Positions 1 through 11,400 of a DNA stretch of 64,000 nucleotides are shown here, one piece after another. The notes under the pieces were generated by a model. The model saw only the letters and a program-made list of their open reading frames with translations. It was not told where the DNA came from and did not search any database. The position numbers and the translations under genes were made by a program. The stretch spans positions 378,121,054 through 378,185,053 of the forward strand of contig NC_053041.3 in the NCBI RefSeq assembly GCF_002575655.3, read 5' to 3'. Origin of the DNA: Aegilops tauschii subsp. strangulata. Lineage: Eukaryota > Streptophyta > Magnoliopsida > Poales > Poaceae. How positions within the stretch are numbered: position 1 is the stretch's first letter; the number at the start of each line of letters is the position of its first letter.

Positions 1-2
1 TT

Positions 3-1679
3 ATGTGTGATGCTAGTGATTATGTTGTAGGTGCTGTTCTAGGACAAAGAGTTGATAAGAAATTAAATGTTATCCAATATGCTAGTAAAACTCTAGACAG
101 TGCCCAGAGAAATTATGGTACTACTGAAAAAGATTTTTTAGCAGTTGTATTTGCTTGTGATAGGTTCAGACCTTATATTGTTGATTCTAAAGTAACTGTT
201 CACACTGATCATGCTGCTATTAAATATCTTATGGAAAAGAAAGATGCTAAACCTAGACTTATTAGATGGGTTCTCCTATTACAAGAATTTGATTTGCATA
301 TTATTGATAGAAAGGGAGCTGAGAACCCCGTTGCAGACAACTTATCTAGGTTAGAGAATGTTCTTGATGACCCACTACCTATTGATGATAGCTTTCCTGA
401 TGAACAATTAACTGTCATAAATGCTTCTCGGACTGCTCCATGGTATGATGATTATGCTAATTACATTGTTGCTAAATTTATACCACCTAGTTTCACATAC
501 CAGCAAAAGAAAAAGGTTTTCTATGATTTAAGACATTACTTCTGGGATGACCCACACCTTTATAAAGAAGGAGTAGATGGTGTTATTAGACGCTGTGTAC
601 CTGAGCATGAACAGGAACAGATCCTACACAAGTGTCACTCCGAGGCGTATGGAGGACACCACGCTGGAGATAGAACTGCACATAAGGTATTGCAATCCGG
701 TTTTTATTGGCCTACTCTTTTCAAAGATGCCCGTAAGTTTGTCTTGTCTTGTGATGAACGTCAAAGAATTCGTAATATTAGTAGACGTCAAGAAATGCCT
801 ATGAACTATTCACTTGTTATTGAACCATTCGATGTTTGGGGTTTTGATTATATGGGACCGTTTCCTTCCTCTAATGGGTATACACATATTTTAGTTGCTG
901 TTGATTATGTTACTAAGTGGGTAGAAGCTATTCCAACTAGTAGTGCTGATCATAACACCTCTATTAAGATGCTTAAAGAAGTTATTTTCCCGAGGTTTGG
1001 AGTCCCTAGATACCTAATGACTGATGGTGGTTCACATTTTATTCATGGTGCGTTTCGTAAAATGCTTGCTAAGTATGATGTTAATCATATAATTGCATCT
1101 CCATACCACCCACAGTCTAGTGGTCAAGTAGAACTGAGTAATAGAGAAATCAAATTAATTTTGCAAGAGACTGTTAATAGATCTAGAAAGAATTGGTACA
1201 AGAAACTTGATGATGCATTGTGGGCCTATAGAACTGCATATAAAAATCCTATGGGCATGTCTCCGTATAAAATGGTTTATGGAAAAGCATGTCACTTACC
1301 TCTCGAATTAGAACATAAGGCATATTGGGCCATTAAAGAGCTCAATTATGATTTCAAACTTGCCGGTGAGAAGAGACTATTTCACATTAGCTCACTTGAT
1401 GAATGGAGAACCCAGGCCTATGAGAATGCCAAACTGTTTAAAGAAAAAGTTAAAAGATGGCATGACAAAAGGATACAAAAGCGTGAGTTTAATGTAGGTG
1501 ACTATGTTTTGCTTTACAACTCTCGTTTAAGATTTTTTGCAGGAAAAATCCTCTCTAAATGGGAAGGTCCTTACGTTATCGAGGAGGTCTATCGTTCCGG
1601 TGCCATAAAAATCAACAACTTCGAAGGCACAAATCCGAAGGTGATGAACGGTCAGAATCAAACATTATATCTCAGGTAA
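3..1679 (+). CDS. Ty3/gypsy (Athila-like) pol, RNase H-integrase part, element A
   Basis: This is the C-terminal part of a gypsy polyprotein; the 5' end lies outside the window and the first ATG is only the first in frame. Residues 1-115 are the RNase H (CDAS, TTEKD and [11 protein letters not shown], ending [10 protein letters not shown]). A zinc-binding region follows at about 205-255, then the integrase core with D282, D341 and E377, which gives DD35E spacing. A C-terminal domain runs to 558. The last zinc ligand looks lost: the sequence is C250-D-E-R253 where the family has CxxC. The phrases around [18 protein letters not shown] match Athila-lineage integrases as I know them. The enzyme would process and insert retrotransposon cDNA. 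The frame is open, but the zinc-site change suggests it is not functional. Confidence 0.9.
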   Translation: MCDASDYVVGAVLGQRVDKKLNVIQYASKTLDSAQRNYGTTEKDFLAVVFACDRFRPYIVDSKVTVHTDHAAIKYLMEKKDAKPRLIRWVLLLQEFDLHIIDRKGAENPVADNLSRLENVLDDPLPIDDSFPDEQLTVINASRTAPWYDDYANYIVAKFIPPSFTYQQKKKVFYDLRHYFWDDPHLYKEGVDGVIRRCVPEHEQEQILHKCHSEAYGGHHAGDRTAHKVLQSGFYWPTLFKDARKFVLSCDERQRIRNISRRQEMPMNYSLVIEPFDVWGFDYMGPFPSSNGYTHILVAVDYVTKWVEAIPTSSADHNTSIKMLKEVIFPRFGVPRYLMTDGGSHFIHGAFRKMLAKYDVNHIIASPYHPQSSGQVELSNREIKLILQETVNRSRKNWYKKLDDALWAYRTAYKNPMGMSPYKMVYGKACHLPLELEHKAYWAIKELNYDFKLAGEKRLFHISSLDEWRTQAYENAKLFKEKVKRWHDKRIQKREFNVGDYVLLYNSRLRFFAGKILSKWEGPYVIEEVYRSGAIKINNFEGTNPKVMNGQNQTLYLR

Positions 1680-2089
1680 TCCAATAAATTTTGAAACTAA
1701 TGTTATTGAAACCGTAACCCCGGAGGAATACATAAGGGACACTTTTCAGAATGTTTCAGACTCCGAAAAGGAATAGGTATGTGGTACGGTAAGTAAACCG
1801 ACTCCAAAACAGTTCTAATAGCAAATTTTCTCCGTTTTGGAATATTTAAGAAAATAGGAAAATAAGAAGTAGTCCGAAAGGGACACGAGGCATCCACGAG
1901 GGTGGAGGGCGCGCCCTACCCCCTGCCTCGTGGGCACCACGTGTGCCCTCCGGACTCCGTGTTCTTGCACGATACTTCTTTTGGTCGGTAAAAATTCATT
2001 ATATAATCTTCCGAAGGTTTTGACCACCGTACCTCGCAAATATCCTCTGTTTTTGTTTCGAGTTGTTTCTGCAGCAGATTTAGAGCAAG
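1680..2089 (+). other. Spacer between pol and the extra ORF of element A
   Basis: No coding signal is seen. The stretch holds a GC-rich palindromic module (1894-1933) and a TATA-like TTATATAAT at 1999-2007, 83-91 bases before the ATG at 2090. Together they look like a small promoter, but transcription is inferred only. Confidence 0.4.
1894..1933. repeat. GC-rich palindromic module, copy 1
   Basis: Outer arms CCACGAGG (1894-1901) and CCTCGTGG (1926-1933) are perfect inverted repeats. They enclose the palindrome GGGCGCGCCC at 1907-1916. A very similar module lies in the LTR of the same element at 4792-4843. Confidence 0.8.
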
Positions 2090-2512
2090 ATGTCATCTCA
2101 AGACTCCGACGGAGAGAGCTATGTCTCACATCTTATTGCTGACCCAAAGACCTATGGGGACCTATCTCCTTGTGGTCAAACTACGGATGATGAGGAGGAT
2201 GCTCATTTGAGGAGGATCAATGATTCAAGTTCGGAGGAGGAGGATGTTCCTCTACCTCAACCTGGGGATATGCACGTGAAGTTCAAGAAGTCTAGTCTCC
2301 CTAAGAGGGCTAAACTGTCTAACAACTGATCTATTCCTTCTCATTTTCGGCAGAAAAGCAAAGGAGATTTATGTGACAAGATCTTGAAGCTGGAATCGGA
2401 GGTCGATGATTTAAAGGAGGAAATTGCTCTTATCAATTACAATATGAAAAAGCTGAAGGTACAATTGTCATCATCATCACCATCTCCTTCACCTCCGAGG
2501 AAAGATACATAA
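2090..2512 (+). pseudogene. Extra ORF downstream of pol in element A (acidic, coiled coil)
   Basis: An ATG at 2090 opens a frame of 141 codons, broken by a TGA at 2327-2329 and ended by TAA at 2510-2512. The N-terminal part is rich in acidic residues and serine. The part after the stop has a heptad-like helix (ILKLESEVDDLKEEIALI), likely a coiled coil, and then a serine/proline tail. It lies on the sense strand between pol and the 3' LTR, where Athila-lineage elements often carry an additional ORF. I recognise no membrane segment or envelope feature. The continuing amphipathic helix after the stop suggests the TGA is a recent lesion. Function unknown. Confidence 0.55.
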
Positions 2513-3930
2513 ATACATGGGTATGGGCACTCCCCTTGGCAACTGCCAAGCTTGGGGGAGGTGCCCCGGTATCGTATCACCATCACACTTCTATCTTTAC
2601 CGTTTTTCTTAGTTCGATCCTTTTGGTAATATCTTGATCTAGTAGAATAAAGTTTTAGTATGATCTAGTTTTGAGTTTTGCTTTATGATCCTTCTATGTA
2701 ATCGAGTCCGTGAGCTATATATAATAAAGATTAGTTTTGAGTCAAGGGCTTGATTATCTTGCTATGATCTTGAGGGAATAAAAATAAAAGAGAAGAGAAA
2801 AAATAAAAAGAATTAAAGAGATCATATTGATCTTATGGAGAGTAATGACTTCACATATAAAGAGTATGATGAATAAAAGTTGTTGAGAGTTGACAAACAA
2901 AGTTTTGGTCATCGTTGCAATTAATAGGAAGTAATAAAGAAAGAGAGGTTTTCACATATAAATATACTATCTTGGACATATTTTATGATTGTGAGCACTA
3001 ATTAAAATATGACATGCTAAAAAGTTGACGTTGGACAAGGAAGACATCGTAATGGGTTATGCTTTCTTATATCCGAAATAAAGTATATTGTCATGGATCA
3101 TCCAAAATGTTGAGCTTACCTTTCCCCCTCATGCTAGCCAAATTCTTTGCACCAAGTAGAGATACTACTTGTGCTTCCGAATATCCTTAAACCCAGTTTT
3201 GCCATGAGTGTCCACCATACCTACCTATGGATTGAGTAAGATCCTTCAAGTAAGTTGTCATTGTTGCATGCAATAAAAATTGATCTCTAAATATGTATGA
3301 TCTATTAGTGTGGAGAAAATAAGCTTTATACGATCTTGTGATATGGAAGCAATAAAAGTAACGAACTGCATAATAAAGGTCCATATCACAAGTGGCAACA
3401 TAAAGTGACATTCTTTCGCATTAAGATTTTGTGCATCGAACTATAAAAGCACATGACAACCTCTGCTTCCCTCTGCGAAGGGCCTATCTTTTATTCTTGT
3501 CTTATACATTATACAAGAGTCATGGTGATCTTCACCTTTCCTTTTTACATTTTATCCTTTGGCAAGCACATTGTGTTGGAAAGATCCTGATATATATATC
3601 CAATTGGATGTAAGTTATCATGAACTATTATTGTTGACATTACCCTTGAGGTAGAAGGTTGGGAGGCAACACTATAAGCCCCTATCTTTCTCTGTGTCCG
3701 ATTAAAACTCCATACCCACAAGTATTGCATGAGTGTTAGCAATTGTGAAAGACTAAATGATAGTTGAGCATGTGGACTTGCTGAAAAGCTCTTATATTGA
3801 CTTTTTCCGATGTTATGATAAATTGAAATTGCTTCAATGACCGAGATTATAGTTTGTTAGTTTTCAATGAAGTTTATGATTCATACTTGATATTGTGAAT
3901 AGATTGTTACTTTAGCCTAAGAAATCATAT

Positions 3931-3933
<3 letters not shown>
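2513..3933 (+). other. 3' untranslated region of element A
   Basis: AT-rich sequence with no convincing gene. A polypurine-like AAGCTTGGGGGAG at about 2548-2560 copies the tract next to the 3' LTR. The rest shows nothing I can name; the short ORFs in it are not supported. Confidence 0.6.

Positions 3934-3981
<48 letters not shown>
3934..3981. repeat. (TA)n microsatellite
   Basis: Uninterrupted TA dinucleotides, about 24 units, directly abut the left terminal inverted repeat of a small element. A shorter TA run follows the right end after a CT run. Confidence 0.95.
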
Positions 3982-3983
<2 letters not shown>

Positions 3984-4355
3984 ACAAATGTTTCCTACAA
4001 GCAGTGGTAGTTACCATCACTTGCGTTTTGTATGTTGTATGTAGTATCTGTCGAAATTGAGAGTATGTACGTGTAGTATGTAGTGTATAACAATGATTAT
4101 GTAATATATATACTAATTTATAGGTAGTAGATACCATGTTTTGAGTATGCTCTTTTTTATATACAAATATTTACGTATTTCACAAATATAACAAAAACTA
4201 TGGGCTTATATGCAATTTTTCATGTAACTTGCTTTGAAATATCTTAGATATAGTATATGAATATATTTAAAATGATAAAGTAGTATATATAATACCACAT
4301 AGTACTTTATAAGACATATGGGTAACTACCACTGGGTGGTAGGATGGATTTTCTC
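3982..4355. mobile_element. Putative MITE with about 34-bp imperfect terminal inverted repeats
   Basis: The left end (3982-4015) and the right end (4321-4355) are inverted copies. They share CAGTGGTAGTTACC exactly and match partly outside it. The 374-bp interior is AT-rich and non-coding. TA-rich sequence on both sides hides the target-site duplication, so the superfamily is not assigned. It sits in the 3' region of element A. Confidence 0.6.
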
Positions 4356-4496
4356 TCTCTCTCTATATATATATGTTGCTGTTATAAGAATGATCATGAT
4401 GCCCTCATGTCCGTATTTTATTTTATCGACACCTCTATCTCTAAACATGTGGACATATTTTTCGTTATCGGCTTCCGCTTGAGGACAAGCAAGGTC

Positions 4497-4511
4497 TAAG
4501 CTTGGGGGAGT
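4497..4511 (+). promoter_or_regulatory. Polypurine tract of element A
   Basis: The purine-rich AAGCTTGGGGGAG ends right before the LTR start TGATACATCC at 4512. This is the expected primer for plus-strand DNA synthesis. Confidence 0.8.
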
Positions 4512-5566
4512 TGATACATCCATTTTGCATCATGCTTTTATATCGATATCTATTACATTATGGGAGGTTATTACACATTATGTCACAATACTTATGCCTT
4601 TTCTCTCTTATTTCACAAGGTTTACATGAAGAGGGAGAATGCCGGCAGCTGGAATTCTGGGCTGGAAAAGGAGAAAATATTATAGACCTATTCTGCACAA
4701 CTCCAAAAGTCCTGAAACTCCACGGAAGTCAGTTTTGGAATATATTAAAAATATTGGGCGAAGAAAGCACCAGAGGGGGGCCACACCCTGTCCACGAGGG
4801 CGGGGGCGCGCCCTACCCCCTGGGCGCGCCCCCTGCCTCGTGGGCCCCCTAGCAGGCCTCTGGTGCCCATCTTTTGCTATATGAAGTCTTTTGCCCTGGA
4901 AAAAATCGGAAGGAAGCTTTTCGGGACGAAGCGCCGCCGTCTCAAGGCGGAACCTGGCGAAACCAATCTAGGGCTCCGGCAGAGCTGTTCTGCCGGGGAA
5001 ACATCCCTCCAGGAGGGGGAAATCATCACCATCGATCCTCTCATCGGGAGGGGGTCAATCTCCATCAACATCTTCACCAGCACCATCTCCTCTCATACCC
5101 TAGTTCATCTCTTGTATCCAGTCTTTGTCCCAAAACCTCAGATTGGTACCTGTGGGTTGCTAGTAGTGTTGATTACTCCTTGTAGTTGATGCTAGTTGGT
5201 TTATTTGGTGGAAGATCATATGTTCAGATCCTTTATGCATATTAATACCCCTCTGATTATGAACATGAATATGATTTGTGAGTAGTTATGTTTGTTCCTG
5301 AGGACATGAGAGAAGTCTTGCTATAAGTAGTCATGTGAATTTGGTATTCGTTCGAGATTTTTATGAGATGTATGTTGTCTTTCCTCTAGTGGTGTTATGT
5401 GAACGTCGACTACATGACACTTCACCATTATTTGGGCCTAGAGGAAGGCATTGGTAAGTAATAAGTAGATGATGGGTTGCTAGAGTGAGAGAAGCTTAAA
5501 CCCTAGCTTATGCGTTGCTTCGTAAGGGGCTGATTTAGATCCATATGTTTCATCCTATGGTTAGGT
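4512..5566 (+). repeat. 3' LTR of element A, left part
   Basis: The LTR starts TGATACATCC after the polypurine tract and is interrupted at 5566/5567 by element D. It resumes after D and ends GGGTCATCA at 23411. Minus the duplicated TAGGT, the LTR is about 1.5 kb. A strong GC-rich inverted repeat (4792-4843) lies about 35 bases before a weak TATA-like CTATATGAA near 4877. Confidence 0.85.
4792..4843. repeat. GC-rich inverted repeat in the LTR of A, copy 2
   Basis: Arms of 22 bases (4792-4813 and 4822-4843) pair at 20 positions around an 8-base spacer. GGGCGCGCCC occurs at 4804-4813 and again at the start of the right arm. It resembles the copy at 1894-1933. Confidence 0.85.
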
Positions 5567-6669
5567 TGTTGGAAATATGCCCTAGAGGCAATAATAAAAT
5601 GGTTATTATTATATTTCCTTGTTCATGATAATTGTCTATTGTTCATGCTATAATTGTGTTATCCGGAAATCGTAATACATGTGTGAATACATAGACCACA
5701 ATGTGTCCCTAGTAAGCCTCTAGTTGACTAGCTCGTTGATCAACAGATAGTCATGGTTTCCTGACTATGGACATTGGATGTCATTGATAACGGGATCACA
5801 TAATTAGGAGAATGATGTGATGGACAAGACCCAATCCTAAGCATAGCGCAAAGATCGTGTAGTTCGTTTGCTAGAGCTTTTCCAATTGTCAAGTATCATT
5901 TCCTTAGACCATGATATTGTGCAACTCCCGGATACCGTAGGAGTGCTTTGGGTGTGCCAAACGTCACAACGTAACTGGGTGGCTATAACGGTGCACTACG
6001 GGTATCTCCGAAAGTGTCTGTTGGGTTGGCACGAATCGAGACTGGGATTTGTCACTCCGTATGACGGAGAGGTATCTCTGGGCCCACTCGGTAATGCATC
6101 ATCATAATGAGCTCAAAGTGACCAAGTGTTGGTCACGGGATCATGCATTACGGTACGAGTAAAGTGACTTGCCGGTAACGAGATTGAACGAGGTATTGGG
6201 ATATCGACGATCGAATCTCGGGCAAGTAACGTACCGATTGACAAAGGGAATTGTATACGGGATTGATTTAATCCTCGACATCGTGGTTCATCCGATGAGA
6301 TCATCGTGGAACATGTGGGAGCCAACATGGGTATCCAGATCCCACTGTTGGTTATTGACCGGAGAGTCGTCTCGGTCATGTCTGCATGTCTCCCGAACCC
6401 GTAGGGTCTACACACTTAAGGTTCGGTGACGCTAGGGTTGTAGAGATATTAGTATGCGGAAACCCGAAAGTTGTTCGGAGTCCCGGATGAGATCCCGGAC
6501 ATCACGAGGAGTTGCGGAATGGTCCGGAGGTGAAGAATTATATATAGGAAGTCCAGTTTCGGCCACCGGGAAAGTTTCGGGGGTTATCGGTATTGTACCG
6601 GGACCACCGGAAGGGTCCCGGTGGTCCACCGGGTGGGGCATCCTGTCCCGGAGGGCCCCATGGGCTGAA
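5567..6669 (+). repeat. 5' LTR of D, first part
   Basis: The LTR runs from TGTTGGAAATATGCCC to the E insertion point. CTGAA at 6665-6669 is the left copy of E's target duplication. The remainder of the LTR is at 15419-16033. Confidence 0.95.
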
Positions 6670-8381
6670 TGTTGGGGATCGTAGCAGAATTTTAAAATTT
6701 TCCTACGCTCACCAAGATCCATCTATGGAGTATACTAGCAACGAGGGGAAAGGAGTGCATCTACATACCCTTGTAGATCGCGAGCGGAAGCGTTCCAATG
6801 AACGTGGATGACGGAGTCGTACTCGCCGTGATTCAAATCACCGATGACCGAGTGCCGAACGGACAGCACCTCCGCATTCAACACACGTACGGTGCAGCGA
6901 CGTCTCCTCCTTCTTGATCCAGCAAGGGGGAAGGAGAGGTTGATGGAGATCCAGCAGCACGACGGCGTGGTGGTGGATGTAGCGGGTCTCGGCAGGGCTT
7001 CGCCGAGCTTCTGCGAGAGGGAGAGGTGTAGCAGGGGAGGAGGGAGGCGCCCAAGGCTGTTGTGTTGCTGCCCTCCCTCCCCCCCTTTATAAAGCCCCCC
7101 TGGGAGGGGGGCGCCGGCCAAGATCCCATCAAGGGAGGGGGCGGCGGCCAAGGAGGGAGACTTGCCCCCCAAGGCAAGTGGGGCGCCCCCCCCCCACCCT
7201 AGGGTTTCCAACCCTAGGCGCAGGGGGGAGGCCCATGGGGGGGCGCCCAGCCCACTAGGGGCTGGTTCCCTTCCCACTTCAGCCCACGGGGCCCTCCGGG
7301 ATAGGTGGCCCCACCCGGTGGACCCCCGGGACCCTTCCGGTGGTCCCGGTACAATACCGGTGACCCCCGAGACTTTCCCGGTGGCCGAAACTTGACTTCC
7401 TATATATAATTCTTCACCTCCGGACCATTCCGGAACTCCTCGTGATGTCCGGGGTCTCATCCAGGACTCCGAACAACTTTCGGGTTTCCACATATTCATA
7501 TCTCTACAACCCTAGCATCACCGAACCTTAAGTGTGTAGACCCTACGGGTTCGGGAGACATGCAGACATGACCGAGACGCCTCTCCGGTCAATAACCAAC
7601 AGCGGGATCTAGATACCCATGTTGGCTCCCACATGTTCCACGATGATCTCATCGGATGAACCACGATGTCGAGGATTCAATCAATCCCGTATACAATTCC
7701 CTTTGTCAATCGGTATGTTACTTGCCCGAGATTCGATCGTCGGTATCCCAATACCTTGTTCAATCTCGTTACCGGCAAGTCTCTTTACTCGTACCGCAAT
7801 GCATGATCCCGTGACCAACGCCTTAGTCACATTGAGCTCATTATGATGATGCATTACCGAGTGGGCCCAGAGATACCTCTCCGTCATACGGAGTGACAAA
7901 TCCCAGTCTCGATCCGTGCCAACCCAACAGACACTTTCGGAGATACCCGTAGTGCACCTGTATAGTCACCCAGTTACGTTGTGACGTTTGGTACACCCAA
8001 AGCACTCTTACGGTATCCGGGAGTTGCACGATCTCATGGTCTAAGGAAAAGATACTTGACATTGGAAAAGCTCTAGCAAACGAAACTACACGATCTTTTA
8101 TGCTATGCTTAGGATTGGGTCTTGTCCATCACATCATTCTCCTAATGATGTGATCCCGTTATCAACGACATCCAATGTCCATAGTCAGGAAACCATGACT
8201 ATCGGTTGATCAACGAGCTAGTCAACTAGAGGCTTACTAGGGACACGTTGTGGTCTATGTATTCACACATGTATTACGATTTCCGGATAATACAATTATA
8301 GCATGAACAATAGACAATTATCATGAACAAAGAAATATAATAATAACCATTTATTATTTCCTCTAGGGCATATTTCCAACA
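6670..8381 (-). repeat. 3' LTR of E
   Basis: 1,712 bp between the polypurine tract at 8382 and the target duplication. The long ORFs in its GC-rich part are not genes. Confidence 0.96.
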
Positions 8382-8396
8382 GTCTCCCACTTGCAC
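8382..8396 (-). promoter_or_regulatory. Polypurine tract of E
   Basis: Read on the minus strand this is GCAAGTGGGAGAC directly before the LTR start, the same tract as in D at 21226-21240. Confidence 0.85.
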
Positions 8397-8413
8397 TAGA
8401 GTCAATAATCTAG

Positions 8414-11400
8414 TTACATTGTGATGAATCGAACACCCATTGCGTCCTGGTGTTGATCATGTTTTGCTCTAGGGAGAGGTTTAGTCAACGGATCTGCTAC
8501 ATTCAGGTCCGTATGTACTTTACAAATATCTATGTCTCCATTTTGAACACTTTCACGAATGGAGTTGAAGCGACGCTTGATATGCCTGGTCTTCCTGTGA
8601 AACCTGGGCTCCTTCGCAAGGGCAATAGCTCCAGTGTTGTCACAGAAGAGAGTCATCGGGCCCGACGCATTTGGAATCACCCCTAGGTCGGTAATGAACT
8701 CCTTCATCCAGACTGCTTCCTGTGCTGCCTCCGAGGCTGCCATGTACTCCGCTTCACATGTAGATCCCGCCACGACGCTTTGCTTGCAACTGCACCAGCT
8801 TACTGCTCCTCCATTCAAAATATACACGTATCCGGTTTGTGACTTCGAGTCATCTAGATCTGTGTCGAGGCTAGCGTCGACGTAACCCTTTACGACGAGC
8901 TCTTCGTCACCTCCATAAACGAGAAACATATCCTTAGTCCTCTTCAAGTACTTCAGGATATTCTTGACCGCTGTCCAGTGTTCCTTGCCAGGATTACTTT
9001 GGTACCTTCCTACCAAACTCACGGCAAGGTTTACATCAGGTCTGGTACACAGCAAGGCATACATAATAGACCCAATGGCCGAGGCATAGGGGATGACACT
9101 CATCTTTTCTCTATCTTCTGCCGTGGTCGGGCATTGAGCCGTGCTCAATTGCACACCTTGCAATACAGGCAAGAACCCCTTCTTGGACTGATCCATATTG
9201 AACTTCTTCAATATCTTGTCAAGGTATGTACTCTGTGAAAGACCAATGAGGCGTCTCGATCTATCTCTATAGATTTTGATGCCTAATATATAAGCAGCTT
9301 CTCCAAGGTCCTTCATTGAAAAACACTTATTCAAATAGGCCTTTATACTTTCCAAGAATTCTATATCATTTCCCATCAATCGTATGTCATCCACATATAA
9401 TATGAGAAATGCTACAGAGCTCCCACTCACTTTCTTGTAAACACAGGCTTCTCCATAAGTCTGTGTAAACCCAAACGCTTTGATCATCTCATCAAAGCGA
9501 ATGTTCCAACTCCGAGATGCTTGCACCAGCCCATAGATTGAGTGCTGGAGCTTGCATACTTTGTTAGCATTCTTAGGATCGACAAAACCTTTCGGCTGCA
9601 TCATATACAACTCTTCCTTAAGGAAGCCGTTAAGGAATGCCGTTTTGACGTCCATCTGCCATATCTCATAATCATAGTATGCGGCAATTGCTAACATGAT
9701 TCGGACGGACTTCAGCTTCGCTACGGGTGAGAAAGTCTCATCGTAATCAACCCCTTGAACTTGTCGATAACCCTTAGCGACAAGTCGAGCTTTGTAGATG
9801 GTCACATTACCATCCGCGTCTGTCTTCTTCTTAAAGATCCATTTGTTTTCTATGGCTCGCCGATCATCGGGCAAGTCAGTCAAAGTCCATACTTCGTTTT
9901 CATACATGGATCCTATCTCGGATTTCATGGCTTCTAGCCATTTGTCGGAATCCGGGCCCGCCATCGCTTCTTCATAGTTCGAAGGTTCACCGTTGTCTAA
10001 CAACATGATTTCCAGGACAGGGTTGCCGTACCACTCTGGTGCGGAACGTGTCCTTGTGGACCTACGAAGTTCAGTAGTAACTTGATTCGAAGCTTCATGA
10101 TCATCATCATTAACTTCCTCCCCAGTCGGTGTAGGCACCACAGGAACATCTTCCCGCGCTGCGCTACTTTACGGTTCGGAAGGGGTGACTATCACCTCAT
10201 CAAGTTCCACTTTCCTCCCACTCAATTCTTTCGAGAGAAACTCCTTCTCCAGAAAGGACCCGTTCTTGGCAACGAAGATATTGCCTTCGGATCTGAGGTA
10301 GAAGGTATACCCAATAGTTTCCTTAGGGTATCCTATGAAGACGCATTTTTCCGACTTGGGTTCGAGCTTTTCAGGTTGAAGTTTCTTGACATAAGCATCG
10401 CATCCCCAAACTTTTAGAAACGACAGCTTAGGTTTCTTCCCAAACCATAATTCATACGGTGTCGTCTCAACGGATTTCGACGGAGCCCTATTTAAAGTGA
10501 ATGCGGCAGTCTCTAAAGCATAGCCCCAAAATGAGAGCGGTAAATCGGTAAGAGACATCATAGATCGCACCATATCCAATAGAGTGCGATTACGACGTTC
10601 GGACACACCGTTTCGCTGAGGTGTTCCAGGCGGCGTGAGTTGTGAAACGATTCCACATTTCCTTAAGTGCGCACCAAATTCGTGACTTAAATATTCTCCA
10701 CCACGATCTGATCGTAAGAATTTTATTTTTCTGTCACGTTGATTCTTAACCTCACTCTGAAATTCCTTGAACTTTTCAAAGGTTTCAGACTTGTGTTTCA
10801 TTAGGTAGACATACCCATATCTACTTAAGTCATCAGTGAGAGTGAGAACATAACGATATCCTCCGCGAGCCTCAACACTCATTGGACCGCACACATTGGT
10901 ATGTATGATTTCCAATAAGTTGGTTGCTCGCTCCATTGTTCCGGAGAACGGAGTCTTGGTCATCTTACCCATGAGGCATGGTTCGCACGTGTCAAATGAT
11001 TCGTAATCAAGAGACTCCAAAAGTCCATCTGCATGGAGCTTCTTCATGCGCTTGGCACCAATGTGACCAAGGCGGCAGTGCCACAAGTATGTGGGACTAT
11101 CGTTATCAACTTTACATCTTTTGGTATTCACACTATGAATATGTGTAACATCACGTTCGACATTCATCAAGAATAAACCATTAACCAGCGGGGCATGACC
11201 ATAAAACATATCTCTCATATAAATAGAACAACCATTATTCTCAGATTTAAATGAGTAGCCATCTCGAATTAAACGAGATCCAGATACAATGTTCATGCTC
11301 AAAGCTGGCACTAAATAACAATTATTGAGGTTTAAAACTAATCCCATAGGTAGATGCAGAGGTAGCGTGCCGACGGCGATCACATCGACCTTGGAACCAT

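Noticed and set aside
6735..7499. Long minus-strand ORF (254 codons) in an LTR
   Set aside because: It lies wholly in the GC-rich part of E's 3' LTR. The 5' LTR copy breaks it differently (13876-14532), and it has no protein features.
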